From NCBI RefSeq assembly GCF_007655305.1, contig NZ_VLOG01000041.1, positions 1 through 64,000 of the forward strand: a DNA stretch of 64,000 nucleotides, written 5' to 3'. This document shows positions 36,410 through 45,204 of the stretch, one piece after another (the stretch's first letter is position 1; each line of letters begins with the position of its first letter). The notes beneath the pieces were generated by a model that searched no databases, was not told the origin of the DNA, and saw only the letters and a program-made list of their open reading frames with translations. The translations under genes and the position numbers were made by a program. The DNA is from Algoriphagus algorifonticola (lineage in GTDB: Bacteria > Bacteroidota > Bacteroidia > Cytophagales > Cyclobacteriaceae).

Positions 36410-37598
36410 ACACCTCCATCCCATTAAAAGGATTAAACCGTCTCCTTCCCACACCCATGGCCACGGCTCGGCAGACGGTTTTGTCGCCATACTTGACATT
36501 GAGTCGGTCGAGGGCCTGGTAGAGGTTGATCTGCTCTTGGCTGTCTTCGAAAAGCTTGATCTGATAGTTGCCATAGACAAGGCTGCTGAAGCGTACGCCG
36601 ATCAGACGGATGAGGAGGCGACGGCTATACAGTTTTTTGAATAGCTCCTTCACCACAGGCAGGATGCTATGATCTGCCGAAGTGTAGGGAATCCGCTGCT
36701 GCATGGTATGCGTCTCAAAGTCAGAATAGCGGATCTTCACACTCACACAGGCAGTGAGTTGCCCTTTTTGGCGAAGTTTGGTAGCGAGTTGCTCCGTCAT
36801 AGCCACCAGTGTGGCTTCCAGCATCTTGACATCGATGGTATCTTCTTCAAAGGTATTTTCAGAAGAAACGGACTTGGCTTCGGAGTAGGGGATGACCGGG
36901 TTTCGATCGATACCATTCGCTTTTTCCCAGATCATCTTGCCATTTTTTCCAAACGTTGCTTCCAGCAATTGGGAAGGCATTTGCTGGAGCGTATGGACCT
37001 TTTTGACGCCCATATTGTAGAGGGTTTGGGAGGTTTTCTCCCCAATCATGGGGATTTTCCGCACGGATAGGGGAGCAAGGAAGGGTTTTTCCTCTCCATT
37101 GGGCACCTGCTTTTCATTGTTGGGCTTGGCTTCGCCAGTGGCCACCTTGGAAACCGTCTTGTTTTCCGATAGTCCCATAGAAATATTCAGCCCGCTCTCT
37201 TTGATGATACGCTGCCGGAGTTCGTGAGCGAGCTTGAAGCAACCGAAAAACCGATCCATCCCCGTCAGGTCGATGTAAAACTCATCGATGGAGGACTTTT
37301 CAAAAAGTGGAACAGACTCTTGGATAATTTCGGTGACCTCATGGGATTTTTGGCTGTATTTTTCAAAATCTCCCTTGACGATGATGGCCTCGGGACAGAG
37401 TTGTCTTGCTGTCCGCATAGGCATAGCCGAGTGTACGCCAAATCTCCTGGCCTCGTAGCTGCAGGAAGCCACCACTCCCCGGTCACTGGATCCTCCGATT
37501 AATATAGGCTTGTCCTTGAGCCTACTGTCAAAAAGCCGCTCCACCGACACGAAAAACGTATCCAAATCCATATGCGCAATACTCCGCTTCCCTTCCAT
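36408..37598 (-). CDS. Y-family DNA polymerase (Pol IV-like)
   Basis: 396 residues. It has IAHMDLDTFFVSVERL (first metal site), GVVASCSYEARRFGVHSAMPM, SSIDEFYIDLTG (SIDE/D motif), the HhH region VRKIPMIGEKTSQTL, and a little-finger domain to residue 396. It is a translesion polymerase distinct from the second one at 57144-58244. A divergent S24 regulator gene lies about 770 bases away. No beta-clamp motif can be assigned with certainty; the tail RRRFNPFNGMEV is conserved in the remnant copy at 35137-35200. Confidence 0.92.
   Translation of the reverse strand: MEGKRSIAHMDLDTFFVSVERLFDSRLKDKPILIGGSSDRGVVASCSYEARRFGVHSAMPMRTARQLCPEAIIVKGDFEKYSQKSHEVTEIIQESVPLFEKSSIDEFYIDLTGMDRFFGCFKLAHELRQRIIKESGLNISMGLSENKTVSKVATGEAKPNNEKQVPNGEEKPFLAPLSVRKIPMIGEKTSQTLYNMGVKKVHTLQQMPSQLLEATFGKNGKMIWEKANGIDRNPVIPYSEAKSVSSENTFEEDTIDVKMLEATLVAMTEQLATKLRQKGQLTACVSVKIRYSDFETHTMQQRIPYTSADHSILPVVKELFKKLYSRRLLIRLIGVRFSSLVYGNYQIKLFEDSQEQINLYQALDRLNVKYGDKTVCRAVAMGVGRRRFNPFNGMEV
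36415..36440. repeat. 26-bp direct repeat, copy 2
   Basis: Identical to 35144-35169, in the last codons of the polymerase gene. The two copies bracket about 1.25 kb holding the lipoprotein/two-helix pair. Confidence 0.85.
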
Positions 37599-37720
37599 TG
37601 CTTTTTGTTAATTTTATTGACATTTTAATGTTTATAATTTAATCATTTTTATTAAATTTGAGAATGATTGATGGGGGAAGTGGCGGGAATTGTCAATCAA
37701 TGAAAGATATGGTTTCGATA

Positions 37721-37840
37721 AGATATGCTTCAAGAAATACGGTGGAAATATACCTCCCTTCGGTCGGTGAAATAAAGTCGAAATATGCTCCACGAAATAC
37801 TGTAGAAATACGTCTCGATTCGCCCGACGAAATACAATTG
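37721..37840 (+). repeat. 60-bp tandem duplication with GAAATA iterons
   Basis: Two diverged 60-bp units (37721-37780, 37781-37840). Both contain GAAATAC followed by GAAATA 11 bases later (37734/37745 and 37794/37805), with further GAAATA at 37769, 37780 and 37829. A 66-codon frame reads through but is only the repeat translated. The units lie between the divergent polymerase gene and the IVP gene (gap 37599-37862). Confidence 0.7.
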
Positions 37841-37862
37841 ATTTTCACTAGATGTTAAAGCT

Positions 37863-38162
37863 ATGGAAGCTAAAAAGAAATTTATTCCGCTTAGAGACTT
37901 GGAAGTCTACAGATTGGCTAGAAAGCTATCATCCATGGCATGGAGAGTTTATGAGAGGTTGACATTCCAACAGCGGAAGGTTTGGGGTGATCAAATGCTG
38001 GAAGCTGTAGATTCTGTGGGAGCAAATATTGCGGAAGGGTATGGACGATTTCACTTTTCAGATAAAAATCGATTCTTCATCATTTCAAGAGCATCTTTAT
38101 CTGAAGGCATAGAGCATTGGATTGATCTGGGCTTTGAAAGAAATATTATAACAGATCAGTAA
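37863..38162 (+). pseudogene. Four-helix-bundle (23S rRNA IVP family) protein, interrupted by a stop
   Basis: 99 residues before a TAA (38160-38162). The family pattern is clear: LRDLEVYRLARKLSSMAWRVYE, then GDQMLEAVDSVGANIAEGYGRFHFSDKNRFFIISRASLSEGIEHW. After the TAA the same frame continues for 33 more codons (FQDFEKLRFDVQVKLNNMI ...) to a TAA at 38262-38264, which is the expected C-terminal helix. So one nonsense change has cut the last helix. The truncated protein may still fold; decay is more likely. Confidence 0.75.
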
Positions 38163-38318
38163 TTTCAAGACTTTGAAAAGCTCAGGTTTGATGTCCAAGT
38201 CAAATTAAATAACATGATCAAAGCCACAAATTCTGCCAAAAATCAATCTAAAAGTGATAATTAACCCAGTGTTTCTTGGCCATGACTAGCAGAAGAACGG
38301 ACGACGCACCAATATTTC

Positions 38319-38340
38319 GCCCCGCTTGCGGGGCTTATTT
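38319..38340 (+). terminator. Hairpin terminator after the IVP gene
   Basis: Perfect stem GCCCCGC / GCGGGGC with a TT loop (38319-38334), followed by TTATTT. The T-run is short. Confidence 0.55.
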
Positions 38341-38363
38341 CCATCGTATTTCCACTGTATTTC
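38336..38363. promoter_or_regulatory. Three 11-bp-spaced TATTTC iterons before the S24 regulator
   Basis: TATTTC occurs at 38336, 38347 and 38358, exactly 11 bases apart (reverse complement GAAATA), with one more at 38313. The last ends 1 base before the ATG at 38365. The same GAAATA-N5 spacing occurs upstream of the polymerase gene at 37734-37811. Regulator-binding iterons are an inference. Confidence 0.45.
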
Positions 38364-38364
38364 T

Positions 38365-39063
38365 ATGACTTTAAATACAAACATCAAATTCCTCCGAAAG
38401 AAAAAAGCGCTCACCCAAGAGTCCTTATCTGAAGCTTTAGGTATTTCCCGCTCCAAACTGGCAGGATACGAACTCACCATTACTCCTCCTTTGGATATTT
38501 TGGTGAAAATCTCCGAGTATTTTGGAGTTTCCTTGGATATCCTGATTAAAGAGGATTTGTCTTCTTATTCTGAATATAAGCTCCGGGAATTGCTGGAGAC
38601 AGATCAGTTTCTCCGGGGAAGAAAACTCCGGATTCTTTCTACCACAGTAGACGCGGATGGTCGGGAATTGATAGAGGTGGTTTCCCAGCGGGCAAAAGCA
38701 AGTTACTTAGCTGGTTTTGCAGATCCCGAGTTTATCTCAGAACTCCCTCGATTTTCTTTGCCCTTTTTGCCCACAGATAAAAAACACCGCGTTTTTCAAG
38801 TTGACGGGGACTCCATGCTTCCTATTCCGGACGGTTCCTGGATTATCTGTGAATACATAGACGATTGGCTGAATATCAAAGATGGAGAGCGCTATGTCAT
38901 TGTCACCGAACAGGATGGAGTGACCTTTAAAATCGCCTATAATCGAATTCAATCCGAACAGAAACTCCTGCTTTGTTCATCCAATCCCATCTATCCGCCT
39001 TTCGAAGTGGAAATTGAGCAGGTGAGAGAGGTTTGGAGGTATAGACTGTTAATGAGTGAGTAA
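38365..39063 (+). CDS. LexA-like regulator (XRE helix-turn-helix + S24 peptidase)
   Basis: 232 residues from the ATG at 38365; the frame extends upstream only through iterons. XRE domain at about 4-62 (FLRKKKALTQESLSEALGISRSKLAGYE). The C-terminal S24 peptidase domain has Ser150 (VDGDSM) and Lys189 (TFKI), and an Ala116-Gly117 bond (SYLAG). The distances A-G to Ser (34) and Ser to Lys (39) match self-cleaving LexA/UmuD-type proteins. It likely represses the nearby translesion polymerase and itself until DNA damage. Confidence 0.88.
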   Translation: MTLNTNIKFLRKKKALTQESLSEALGISRSKLAGYELTITPPLDILVKISEYFGVSLDILIKEDLSSYSEYKLRELLETDQFLRGRKLRILSTTVDADGRELIEVVSQRAKASYLAGFADPEFISELPRFSLPFLPTDKKHRVFQVDGDSMLPIPDGSWIICEYIDDWLNIKDGERYVIVTEQDGVTFKIAYNRIQSEQKLLLCSSNPIYPPFEVEIEQVREVWRYRLLMSE

Positions 39064-39163
39064 GATTTTACGGAATCGTTTCCATTCATTTCCACCATCG
39101 GTCCTAGCCTTTTGACGAGTCCTTTTTATCTTAATGGCTCAATAAACCTCAAAGACCTATTTC

Positions 39164-41815
39164 ATGAATTTTAGATTCCTTGCCGCCCTCTTACTTTTGG
39201 GAAGTACGCTCTGGGCATGTGCAGAAAAAGATATAGACCCTTTTGCTACAGTAAAACCTGATGAAAGCCGATTCACCAAAATTCCCCTAGTGGAAAAATT
39301 GGATGAACCCATGGAGTTGGAAGTTCTTGATAATGGGGATGTGCTATTTATTGAGCGAGCCGGTAAGCTCAAACTGTATGAGGCTGCGACTGGAGAAACT
39401 ACGGTGGTTGGAGAGCTGAACGTTTATCTGGAAGGAGAAGATGGACTTTTGGGATTGGCCAAAGACCCGAATTTCAATCAAAATTATTGGATTTACTTGT
39501 ATTATGCGCCCAATGATTACAGTCCTGATGTGAATAGGCTTTCCCGCTTTGAGTTCAAAGAAAATCGTCTCGACCTGGCTTCTGAAAAAATAATGCTGGA
39601 AATCCCTGTATTCAGAGGGTGTTGTCATTCTGGTGGTTCCATAGAGTTTGATGCCAATGGCCATTTGTTCCTCTCTACCGGGGATGATTCCACTCCTTTT
39701 GAATCGGATAATTACAATCCCATTGATGAGCGACAGGACAGGCCTGCTAATGTTGATGCTCAAAAAACCTCTGGCAATTCCAACGACTTAAGAGGGGCCA
39801 TCATTCGGATCAAGCCAGAAGCCGATGGATCTTATAGCATCCCAGAAGGAAACTTATTTCCTCCCGGAACTCCCAATACTCGGCCAGAGATCTATGTGAT
39901 GGGTAACAGAAATCCCTACAGAATATCCTTGGATCAGCATAATGGTAATCTTTTTTGGGGAGAGGTTGGACCTGATGCTTCAGTTGATTCTATGCGAAGG
40001 GGTCCAAAAGGACATGATGAAATCAATTTGGCAAGAAAGCCTGGATTTTATGGCTGGCCATTTTTCGTAGGAAATAATAAACCGTATTGGAAATATGATT
40101 TTGCAAGCCAGGAAAGCCTGTTTGAATTTGATCCAAGTGCTCCTGTCAATACCTCTCCCAATAATACGGGATTGGAAAAGTTGCCTCCAGCTCAGCCAGC
40201 TTTAATTTGGTATCCTTATGATGAGTCTATAGAGTTTCCTATGCTGGAAACAGGCGGAAGAAATGCCATGGCGGGACCGGTGTATTACCGGGAGGATTTT
40301 GACAAGTCAGAAGTTCGCTTTCCAGGCTATTATAATGGAAAGCTTTTCATATTCGACTGGATGCGAAATTGGATTTTCACAGTATCCTTAACTGAAAACT
40401 ACGAATATGATACTATGGAACGCTTCATGCCTTCCACGGTTTTTGATAAGCCCATAGATATGCAGTTTGCGAAAGATGGATCGCTGTACGTCCTAGAATA
40501 TGGGACCTATTGGAGAGCACAAAATGATGATTCGGGTCTCTATAGAATAGAGTTTGCGGCTGGAAATAGAAAGCCTGTGGCGAAGGCTTCTGCCGAAAAT
40601 ACTACTGGAGCATTACCTTTGAAAGTGCAATTCCAAGGGGATCAAAGCTTGGATTTCGATCCGGAAGATCAATTGAGCTATGAGTGGGATTTCGGAGATG
40701 GAAGTCCAAATTCCAAGGAGGTAAATCCTATCCATGTGTATGAAAGAGCAGGAGTTTATCAGGCGACATTGACTGTGAGGGATACAGAGGGGGAGCAAAG
40801 CAAAGCTTCAGTGGAAATTAGAGCTGGAAATGCTAGACCCAATGTGAAGATCAACTGGAATGGAAATCAAAGTTTTTATTTTCCGGGGAAAGTGGCTTAT
40901 GATGTTTCAGTAAAGGATTCAGAAGATGGAGCTATCTCCGATGAGAAAGTGAATTTCTCCATTGACTTTATTGCCGGTGGTTATGATTTGATTCAGGCTG
41001 GTCATCAGGAAGAGAAAGTCAGTGTGGGAGAGAATTACATCACCCAAGCGGGTTGCAAAGCTTGCCACGCAATTGAAAATGAATCCGTGGGACCTACCTA
41101 TAGAGATGTGTCTTCGAAATATAAAGGGCAAAAGGATGCGAAATCCTACCTCGTTAACAAAATCAGAAATGGTGGGGGAGGTGTTTGGAGTGAACGCATC
41201 ATGCCGGGCCATACGCATATTCCAGTTGATCAGGTGAAAGCTATGGTAGACTTTATTCTAAGGCTTGAGGATCCTTCTTATGGAAAAGTAAGCCTGCCAT
41301 TGAAAGGGGAATTTGCTGTCCAAAAACAATCCAATCCAGAAGGCTACTACTTAATTCAAGCATCCTACACGGATCAGGGAGCTAATGGCATTCAACCTTT
41401 GATGGGGGCGGCTCAGCTTTTGTTGAGGAATCCATTAGTCAAGGCGGTGGAAGCTGATCTTTTTGAGCATACTGCAAAGGCCAATGCCAATGGGTTGAAT
41501 TTTGTGAGGTTCACCCAAAATAATTCCTGGATTGCATTTGAAGATTTGGATTTAAGGAGGATCAAGCAAGTAGAATTATTGGTGAACCCTGCCGGTATTA
41601 CAGGCTTGTTGGAGTTGAGACAAGGCTCTGTTTCTGGACCTTTAATTGGGTCTTCAGCACTTCTTAAACAAGGAGATAAAAAGGGGTATTTCTCTATAAA
41701 GGTACCTATTAAGCCAACTGACGAAATTGCTAATCTATATCTGATTTTGCGAACAGAATCAGGTATTTCCATTTGGAATACTTTCAACCTGGATACTATT
41801 CGGTTTATGGAATGA
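39164..41815 (+). CDS. Multidomain sugar-dehydrogenase-like / PKD / cytochrome c lipoprotein
   Basis: 883 residues. Lipobox LWAC near residue 19. A beta-propeller of the glucose/sorbosone dehydrogenase type covers about 40-460 (EDGLLGLAKDPNF, GCCHSGGSIEFDANGHLF, NRNPYRIS, GWPFFVGNNKPY). A PKD domain follows (about 468-560, YEWDFGDGSPN), then a cytochrome c domain with CKACH near 631-635 and a likely axial Met in ERIMPGH near 679. A C-terminal jelly-roll, CBM6-like domain (about 720-883) ends it. It is a surface-anchored PQQ-type oxidoreductase passing electrons to its own heme; cofactor and sugar are not proven. Confidence 0.88.
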   Translation: MNFRFLAALLLLGSTLWACAEKDIDPFATVKPDESRFTKIPLVEKLDEPMELEVLDNGDVLFIERAGKLKLYEAATGETTVVGELNVYLEGEDGLLGLAKDPNFNQNYWIYLYYAPNDYSPDVNRLSRFEFKENRLDLASEKIMLEIPVFRGCCHSGGSIEFDANGHLFLSTGDDSTPFESDNYNPIDERQDRPANVDAQKTSGNSNDLRGAIIRIKPEADGSYSIPEGNLFPPGTPNTRPEIYVMGNRNPYRISLDQHNGNLFWGEVGPDASVDSMRRGPKGHDEINLARKPGFYGWPFFVGNNKPYWKYDFASQESLFEFDPSAPVNTSPNNTGLEKLPPAQPALIWYPYDESIEFPMLETGGRNAMAGPVYYREDFDKSEVRFPGYYNGKLFIFDWMRNWIFTVSLTENYEYDTMERFMPSTVFDKPIDMQFAKDGSLYVLEYGTYWRAQNDDSGLYRIEFAAGNRKPVAKASAENTTGALPLKVQFQGDQSLDFDPEDQLSYEWDFGDGSPNSKEVNPIHVYERAGVYQATLTVRDTEGEQSKASVEIRAGNARPNVKINWNGNQSFYFPGKVAYDVSVKDSEDGAISDEKVNFSIDFIAGGYDLIQAGHQEEKVSVGENYITQAGCKACHAIENESVGPTYRDVSSKYKGQKDAKSYLVNKIRNGGGGVWSERIMPGHTHIPVDQVKAMVDFILRLEDPSYGKVSLPLKGEFAVQKQSNPEGYYLIQASYTDQGANGIQPLMGAAQLLLRNPLVKAVEADLFEHTAKANANGLNFVRFTQNNSWIAFEDLDLRRIKQVELLVNPAGITGLLELRQGSVSGPLIGSSALLKQGDKKGYFSIKVPIKPTDEIANLYLILRTESGISIWNTFNLDTIRFME

Positions 41816-41839
41816 CTTAATGACTCATCCTAAATATTT

Positions 41840-41880
41840 CCTCATCGTGATTCCATTTTGCTTATCGCGATGAGGATTTC
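41840..41880 (+). terminator. Weak hairpin terminator
   Basis: Arms CCTCATCG (41840-41847) and CGATGAGG (41868-41875) with a 20-nt loop, then ATTTCTATT. It lies 24 bases after the stop of the 883-residue gene. Confidence 0.45.
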
Positions 41881-41954
41881 TATTAAATAGGGGCTGTATT
41901 TTTGGGCTTTTTCAAACTAATTTTCTAAATTCAATTAGCTTTTTAATAGAAACC

Positions 41955-42314
41955 ATGGAAAATAAAACCTGTCTCAATTGCGGAGAGCCCATTCGTGGAC
42001 GAGTTGACAAAAAGTTCTGCGATGATCAATGCCGAAATAATTACAATTACCATCAATATGCAGATGCCAATAATCTGATGCGAAGGATAAATCATACCCT
42101 TAAAAAGAACAGAAATGTCCTGGAGTCATTGATTCCCCAAGGAGAAGATCTTGGAAAAGCACCTAAAGAGAAGTTGGTTCGGGAGGGCTTTAATTTTAAG
42201 TATTCCACTCATTCTTATGCAACCAAGAAGGGGAGTGTCTATACTTATTGCTACGATTATGGTTATCTCCCTTTGGAAGGAGATTGGTTTTTGATCGTTC
42301 GGGTAAAAGAATAG
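41955..42314 (+). CDS. Small zinc-ribbon hypothetical protein
   Basis: 119 residues. The N-terminal CLNCGEPIRGRVDKKFCDDQCRN is a C4 zinc ribbon (about residues 5-30), then a helical segment and a conserved C-terminus (NFKYSTHSYATKKGSVYTYCYDYGYLPLEGDWFLIV). The architecture is common in Bacteroidota; function unknown. It stands in a row of unrelated small genes. Confidence 0.75.
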   Translation: MENKTCLNCGEPIRGRVDKKFCDDQCRNNYNYHQYADANNLMRRINHTLKKNRNVLESLIPQGEDLGKAPKEKLVREGFNFKYSTHSYATKKGSVYTYCYDYGYLPLEGDWFLIVRVKE

Positions 42315-42359
42315 GCGCTCTCTGGCATTTTGGTTAACTTCTACCCAAATACAATAATC

Positions 42360-42779
42360 ATGAAAAAGAAAGTGACCGGAATAGGTGGAGTGTTTTTCAA
42401 AGTGAATAATCCCGAGCAGACTAAAGCTTGGTATGAAAAGCATTTAGGTATGCCAACAGATCAATATGGGACGACATTTGAATGGATTAGTGCTGATAAA
42501 CCTGAGAAAAAAGGGTTTACTCAGTGGTCACCTATGAGTGATTCCACAGATTATTTTAAGCCTTCCGAAAAGGATTTTATGATCAACTATCGGGTAGAAA
42601 ACCTCAAAGAACTGGTGGAGGAATTAAAGGCTAATGGAGTCCAGGTCTTAGATGAAATTGAGGAATTTGACTATGGTAAATTCGTTCATATTCTTGATCC
42701 CGATGGTCACAGCATTGAGCTTTGGGAGCCAAAGGATGAGGTTTATAATTCAATCATTCAGGTAAGAGTAAAAAGTTAA
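42360..42779 (+). CDS. VOC-family (glyoxalase-like) protein
   Basis: 139 residues from the ATG at 42360; an earlier in-frame start at 42330 would add ten residues not typical of the family. It has VFFKVNNPEQTKAWYEKHLGM and the ending GKFVHILDPDGHSIELWEP, with metal-ligand-like His and Glu in the last beta strand. It may be a lyase, dioxygenase or resistance protein; the substrate is not defined. It ends 1 base before the next gene. Confidence 0.87.
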   Translation: MKKKVTGIGGVFFKVNNPEQTKAWYEKHLGMPTDQYGTTFEWISADKPEKKGFTQWSPMSDSTDYFKPSEKDFMINYRVENLKELVEELKANGVQVLDEIEEFDYGKFVHILDPDGHSIELWEPKDEVYNSIIQVRVKS

Positions 42780-42780
42780 C

Positions 42781-43062
42781 ATGGAAATTCAACATCAATT
42801 TGATGGAAAAAGAGGAGCCTTTTTTATAGAGGAAGATGCTAAAAGGTTTGCTGAAATGGTTTATGTCATGGCGGGCGAATCAAAATTGATCATTGAGCAT
42901 ACTGAGGTGGATCCATCTCTGCAGGGGCAAGGCATAGGAGAAAAGTTGTTGGAGGAATTAGTTGAATATGTCAGGAAGAAAAATATCAGGGTAATTCCAT
43001 TATGTCCTTTTGCAAAGGCGACATTTCGGAAGCGAGAAGACCTTCGGGAGGTTCTTTCTTAA
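42781..43062 (+). CDS. Small GNAT N-acetyltransferase (YidJ/YjdJ type)
   Basis: 93 residues. The acetyl-CoA loop motif is SLQGQGIGEKLLEELVEYVRKK, and the start GKRGAFFIEEDAKRFAEM and ending LCPFAKATFRKREDLREVL fit the short Gcn5-related family. It is complete at this size. It follows the VOC gene by 1 base and its stop overlaps the convergent small membrane gene by 4 bp. Substrate unknown. Confidence 0.88.
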   Translation: MEIQHQFDGKRGAFFIEEDAKRFAEMVYVMAGESKLIIEHTEVDPSLQGQGIGEKLLEELVEYVRKKNIRVIPLCPFAKATFRKREDLREVLS

Positions 43063-43316
43063 ATCATCAAATAAAGTACTAAACAGATCAGTAGGAGTAA
43101 ACTAATCATTCCAATCCAAATAATCCTACTAAGAAAAAAGGACTCATCTCGTTTGGAAAATCGATGACTAATTGCCTCTTTGATAGACTTTTGGCTTGCG
43201 TTATTTCCACTTCTAGAAGGAGTTTCTTCTTTTCTGGTAGGGCGGATTTTTCTCAATTCCCGATTATCTTTCAGAGAATGGATTGCTTGTTTCATAAATC
43301 CAGCACCGCCAGCCAT
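43059..43316 (-). CDS. Small membrane-anchored hypothetical protein
   Basis: 85 residues from the ATG at 43316; the frame is open to 43379 but that overlaps the divergent acetyltransferase start. The N-terminal GGAGFMKQAIHSLKDNRELRKIRP motif resembles a Bacteroidota family of small proteins; a basic linker follows, and a C-terminal membrane helix (about 62-84). A tail-anchored protein of unknown role. Confidence 0.6.
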   Translation of the reverse strand: MAGGAGFMKQAIHSLKDNRELRKIRPTRKEETPSRSGNNASQKSIKEAISHRFSKRDESFFLSRIIWIGMISLLLLICLVLYLMI

Positions 43317-43345
43317 AAGTTTATCACTTAATTTCTTATAAGATA

Positions 43346-43753
43346 ATGGTTTCTTATCAAATTGAAAAAATAGTTTCACTTGAAGAGTTTATTGCTGTGT
43401 TGAACAGTTCAGGTCTTGCAGAAAGGAGGCCTATGGATCAACCTAATGTCTTGCACAAAATGCTAATTGGGTCCAATTTGATTGTTACAGCAAGGGAATC
43501 TGGAAAGCTGGTGGGGATTTTAAGAGCATTAACAGACTTTTCTTATCGATGCTTTATTGCCGATTTGGCTGTGAATAAAGCTCACCAAAATCAGGGAGTA
43601 GGAAAAAAATTAATCCAACTGGCTCGATCCACATCAGCAGATGCCAGACTTTTTTTATTTGCGGCAGAGGGAGCTGTTACCTTTTATGAGAAGCTTGGCT
43701 TTCAATTACATGACCATTGCTACCAGTTGAGACCAGAAGATGATTTGAGTTGA
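43346..43753 (+). CDS. GNAT N-acetyltransferase
   Basis: 135 residues. The GNAT motif A is IADLAVNKAHQNQGVGKKLIQLA near 73-95 (QGVGK acetyl-CoA loop), and motif B is AEGAVTFYEKLGF. It starts 29 bases from the divergent small membrane protein. Substrate unknown. Confidence 0.9.
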   Translation: MVSYQIEKIVSLEEFIAVLNSSGLAERRPMDQPNVLHKMLIGSNLIVTARESGKLVGILRALTDFSYRCFIADLAVNKAHQNQGVGKKLIQLARSTSADARLFLFAAEGAVTFYEKLGFQLHDHCYQLRPEDDLS

Positions 43754-43800
43754 TTTAGTCCGAAATTGCTATATTCCCATACCCAAAAATATCCCACCTT

Positions 43801-45084
43801 ATGAGTAAACAAATTTTATTAGGAATTGCCTGTTTGATTTCCTCTTATGCATTAGCCCAAAAGACTTTCATTCATGCCGGAAGGCTGATCGATGTGAAAG
43901 AAATGAGGGTTTTGACTGAGCAAACCATCATAGTTGAAAATGGCAAAATCACTGCTGTTATGAAGGGTTATCAAACTCCAGGAAATTCTGACCAAGCAAT
44001 TGATCTGAAAAATGCCACTGTTTTGCCAGGATTGATGGATATGCATGTACATATCGAAGGGGAGACGAGTCCTACGAGATATGTAGACGGTTTTCGGGAT
44101 AATGAAGCAGATGTGGCTTTTAAGTCTGTTCCATTGGCGGAAAGAACCCTGATGGCGGGATTTACTACCGTTCGGGACTTGGGAGGCTCCGGAGTCAATA
44201 TAGCCCTTCGGGATGCCATTGCAGCCGGAAGAGTCAATGGACCAAGAATTTTTACAGCCGGAAAAGCCATTTCACCTACAGGGGGGCATGCTGATCCAAC
44301 CAATGGAATGAAAAGGGATTTGATGGAAGATCCAGGACCGGATTGGGGGGTGATTAATGGACCTTATGAAGCTAGGAAAGCGGTAAGGCAAATGGTGAAA
44401 TACGGAGCAGATGTGATTAAAGTAACGGCTACGGGTGGTGTGCTTTCTGTTGCGCGGGACGGTTCTGCTCCTCAGTTTCAATTGGATGAATTGGAAGCAG
44501 TGGTGCAAACTGCTAAAGACTTTGGAATTCATGTGGCAGCTCATGCCCATGGGGACGAAGGAATGCAACGTGCGGTAAAAGCTGGAGTTTATTCGATTGA
44601 ACATGGTACTTTAATGTCTGAAGCTACCATGAAGTTGATGAAGGAAAAAGGAACTTGGTACGTGCCAACAATTACGGCAGGAATGTCAGCTGCTGCTTTT
44701 GCAGAAATCCCCGGATATTATCCGCCTGTTGTAGCAGAAAAAGCGAGAAGAATTGGAGCTCAGATTCAGGAAACATTCGGAAAGGCCTATAAAAATGGGG
44801 TGAAAATTGCCTTTGGATCTGATGCAGGAGTGTACCCACATGGTGAAAATTATCGGGAATTTATCTACATGGTTGAGGCAGGAATGCCTGCAATGGAAGC
44901 TCTGAAATCAGCGACCCATACCAATGCGGTTTTCATGAAAATTGAAGACAAATTAGGCTCAATTGAGACTGGGAAAATTGCCGATATCATTGCCGTGAAA
45001 GGTAATCCTGATCAGGATATCTCTGTCATGAAAAATGTGGTATTTGTGATGAAGGAAGGAAAGGTTTATAAGACTGAATTATAA
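43801..45084 (+). CDS. Secreted amidohydrolase
   Basis: 427 residues with signal peptide (SSYALAQ near 20). Metal-dependent hydrolase motifs: MDMHVHIE (HxH near 79), the metal-bridging Lys in GADVIKVTATGG near 200, AHAHGDEG, SIEHGT and FGSDAG (catalytic Asp). It belongs to the imidazolonepropionase/Xaa-Pro dipeptidase-like amidohydrolases and would hydrolyse amide bonds in the periplasm. It is upstream of two further secreted hydrolases. Confidence 0.9.
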   Translation: MSKQILLGIACLISSYALAQKTFIHAGRLIDVKEMRVLTEQTIIVENGKITAVMKGYQTPGNSDQAIDLKNATVLPGLMDMHVHIEGETSPTRYVDGFRDNEADVAFKSVPLAERTLMAGFTTVRDLGGSGVNIALRDAIAAGRVNGPRIFTAGKAISPTGGHADPTNGMKRDLMEDPGPDWGVINGPYEARKAVRQMVKYGADVIKVTATGGVLSVARDGSAPQFQLDELEAVVQTAKDFGIHVAAHAHGDEGMQRAVKAGVYSIEHGTLMSEATMKLMKEKGTWYVPTITAGMSAAAFAEIPGYYPPVVAEKARRIGAQIQETFGKAYKNGVKIAFGSDAGVYPHGENYREFIYMVEAGMPAMEALKSATHTNAVFMKIEDKLGSIETGKIADIIAVKGNPDQDISVMKNVVFVMKEGKVYKTEL

Positions 45085-45204
45085 AATTAGAAGGCTGAAA
45101 AGGCGGTACCCAGTATGGAGCTTCGGATTGAGAAAGATGAAGTCATAAATCTTAATGGTGAGGCGGTTCTTGAGAATACTAAAAATTATCAATCACCAAT
45201 TTTC

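Noticed and set aside
37658-37858. 66-codon open frame over the 60-bp repeats
   Set aside because: It is the tandem DNA repeat translated; composition and lack of a start context argue against a gene.
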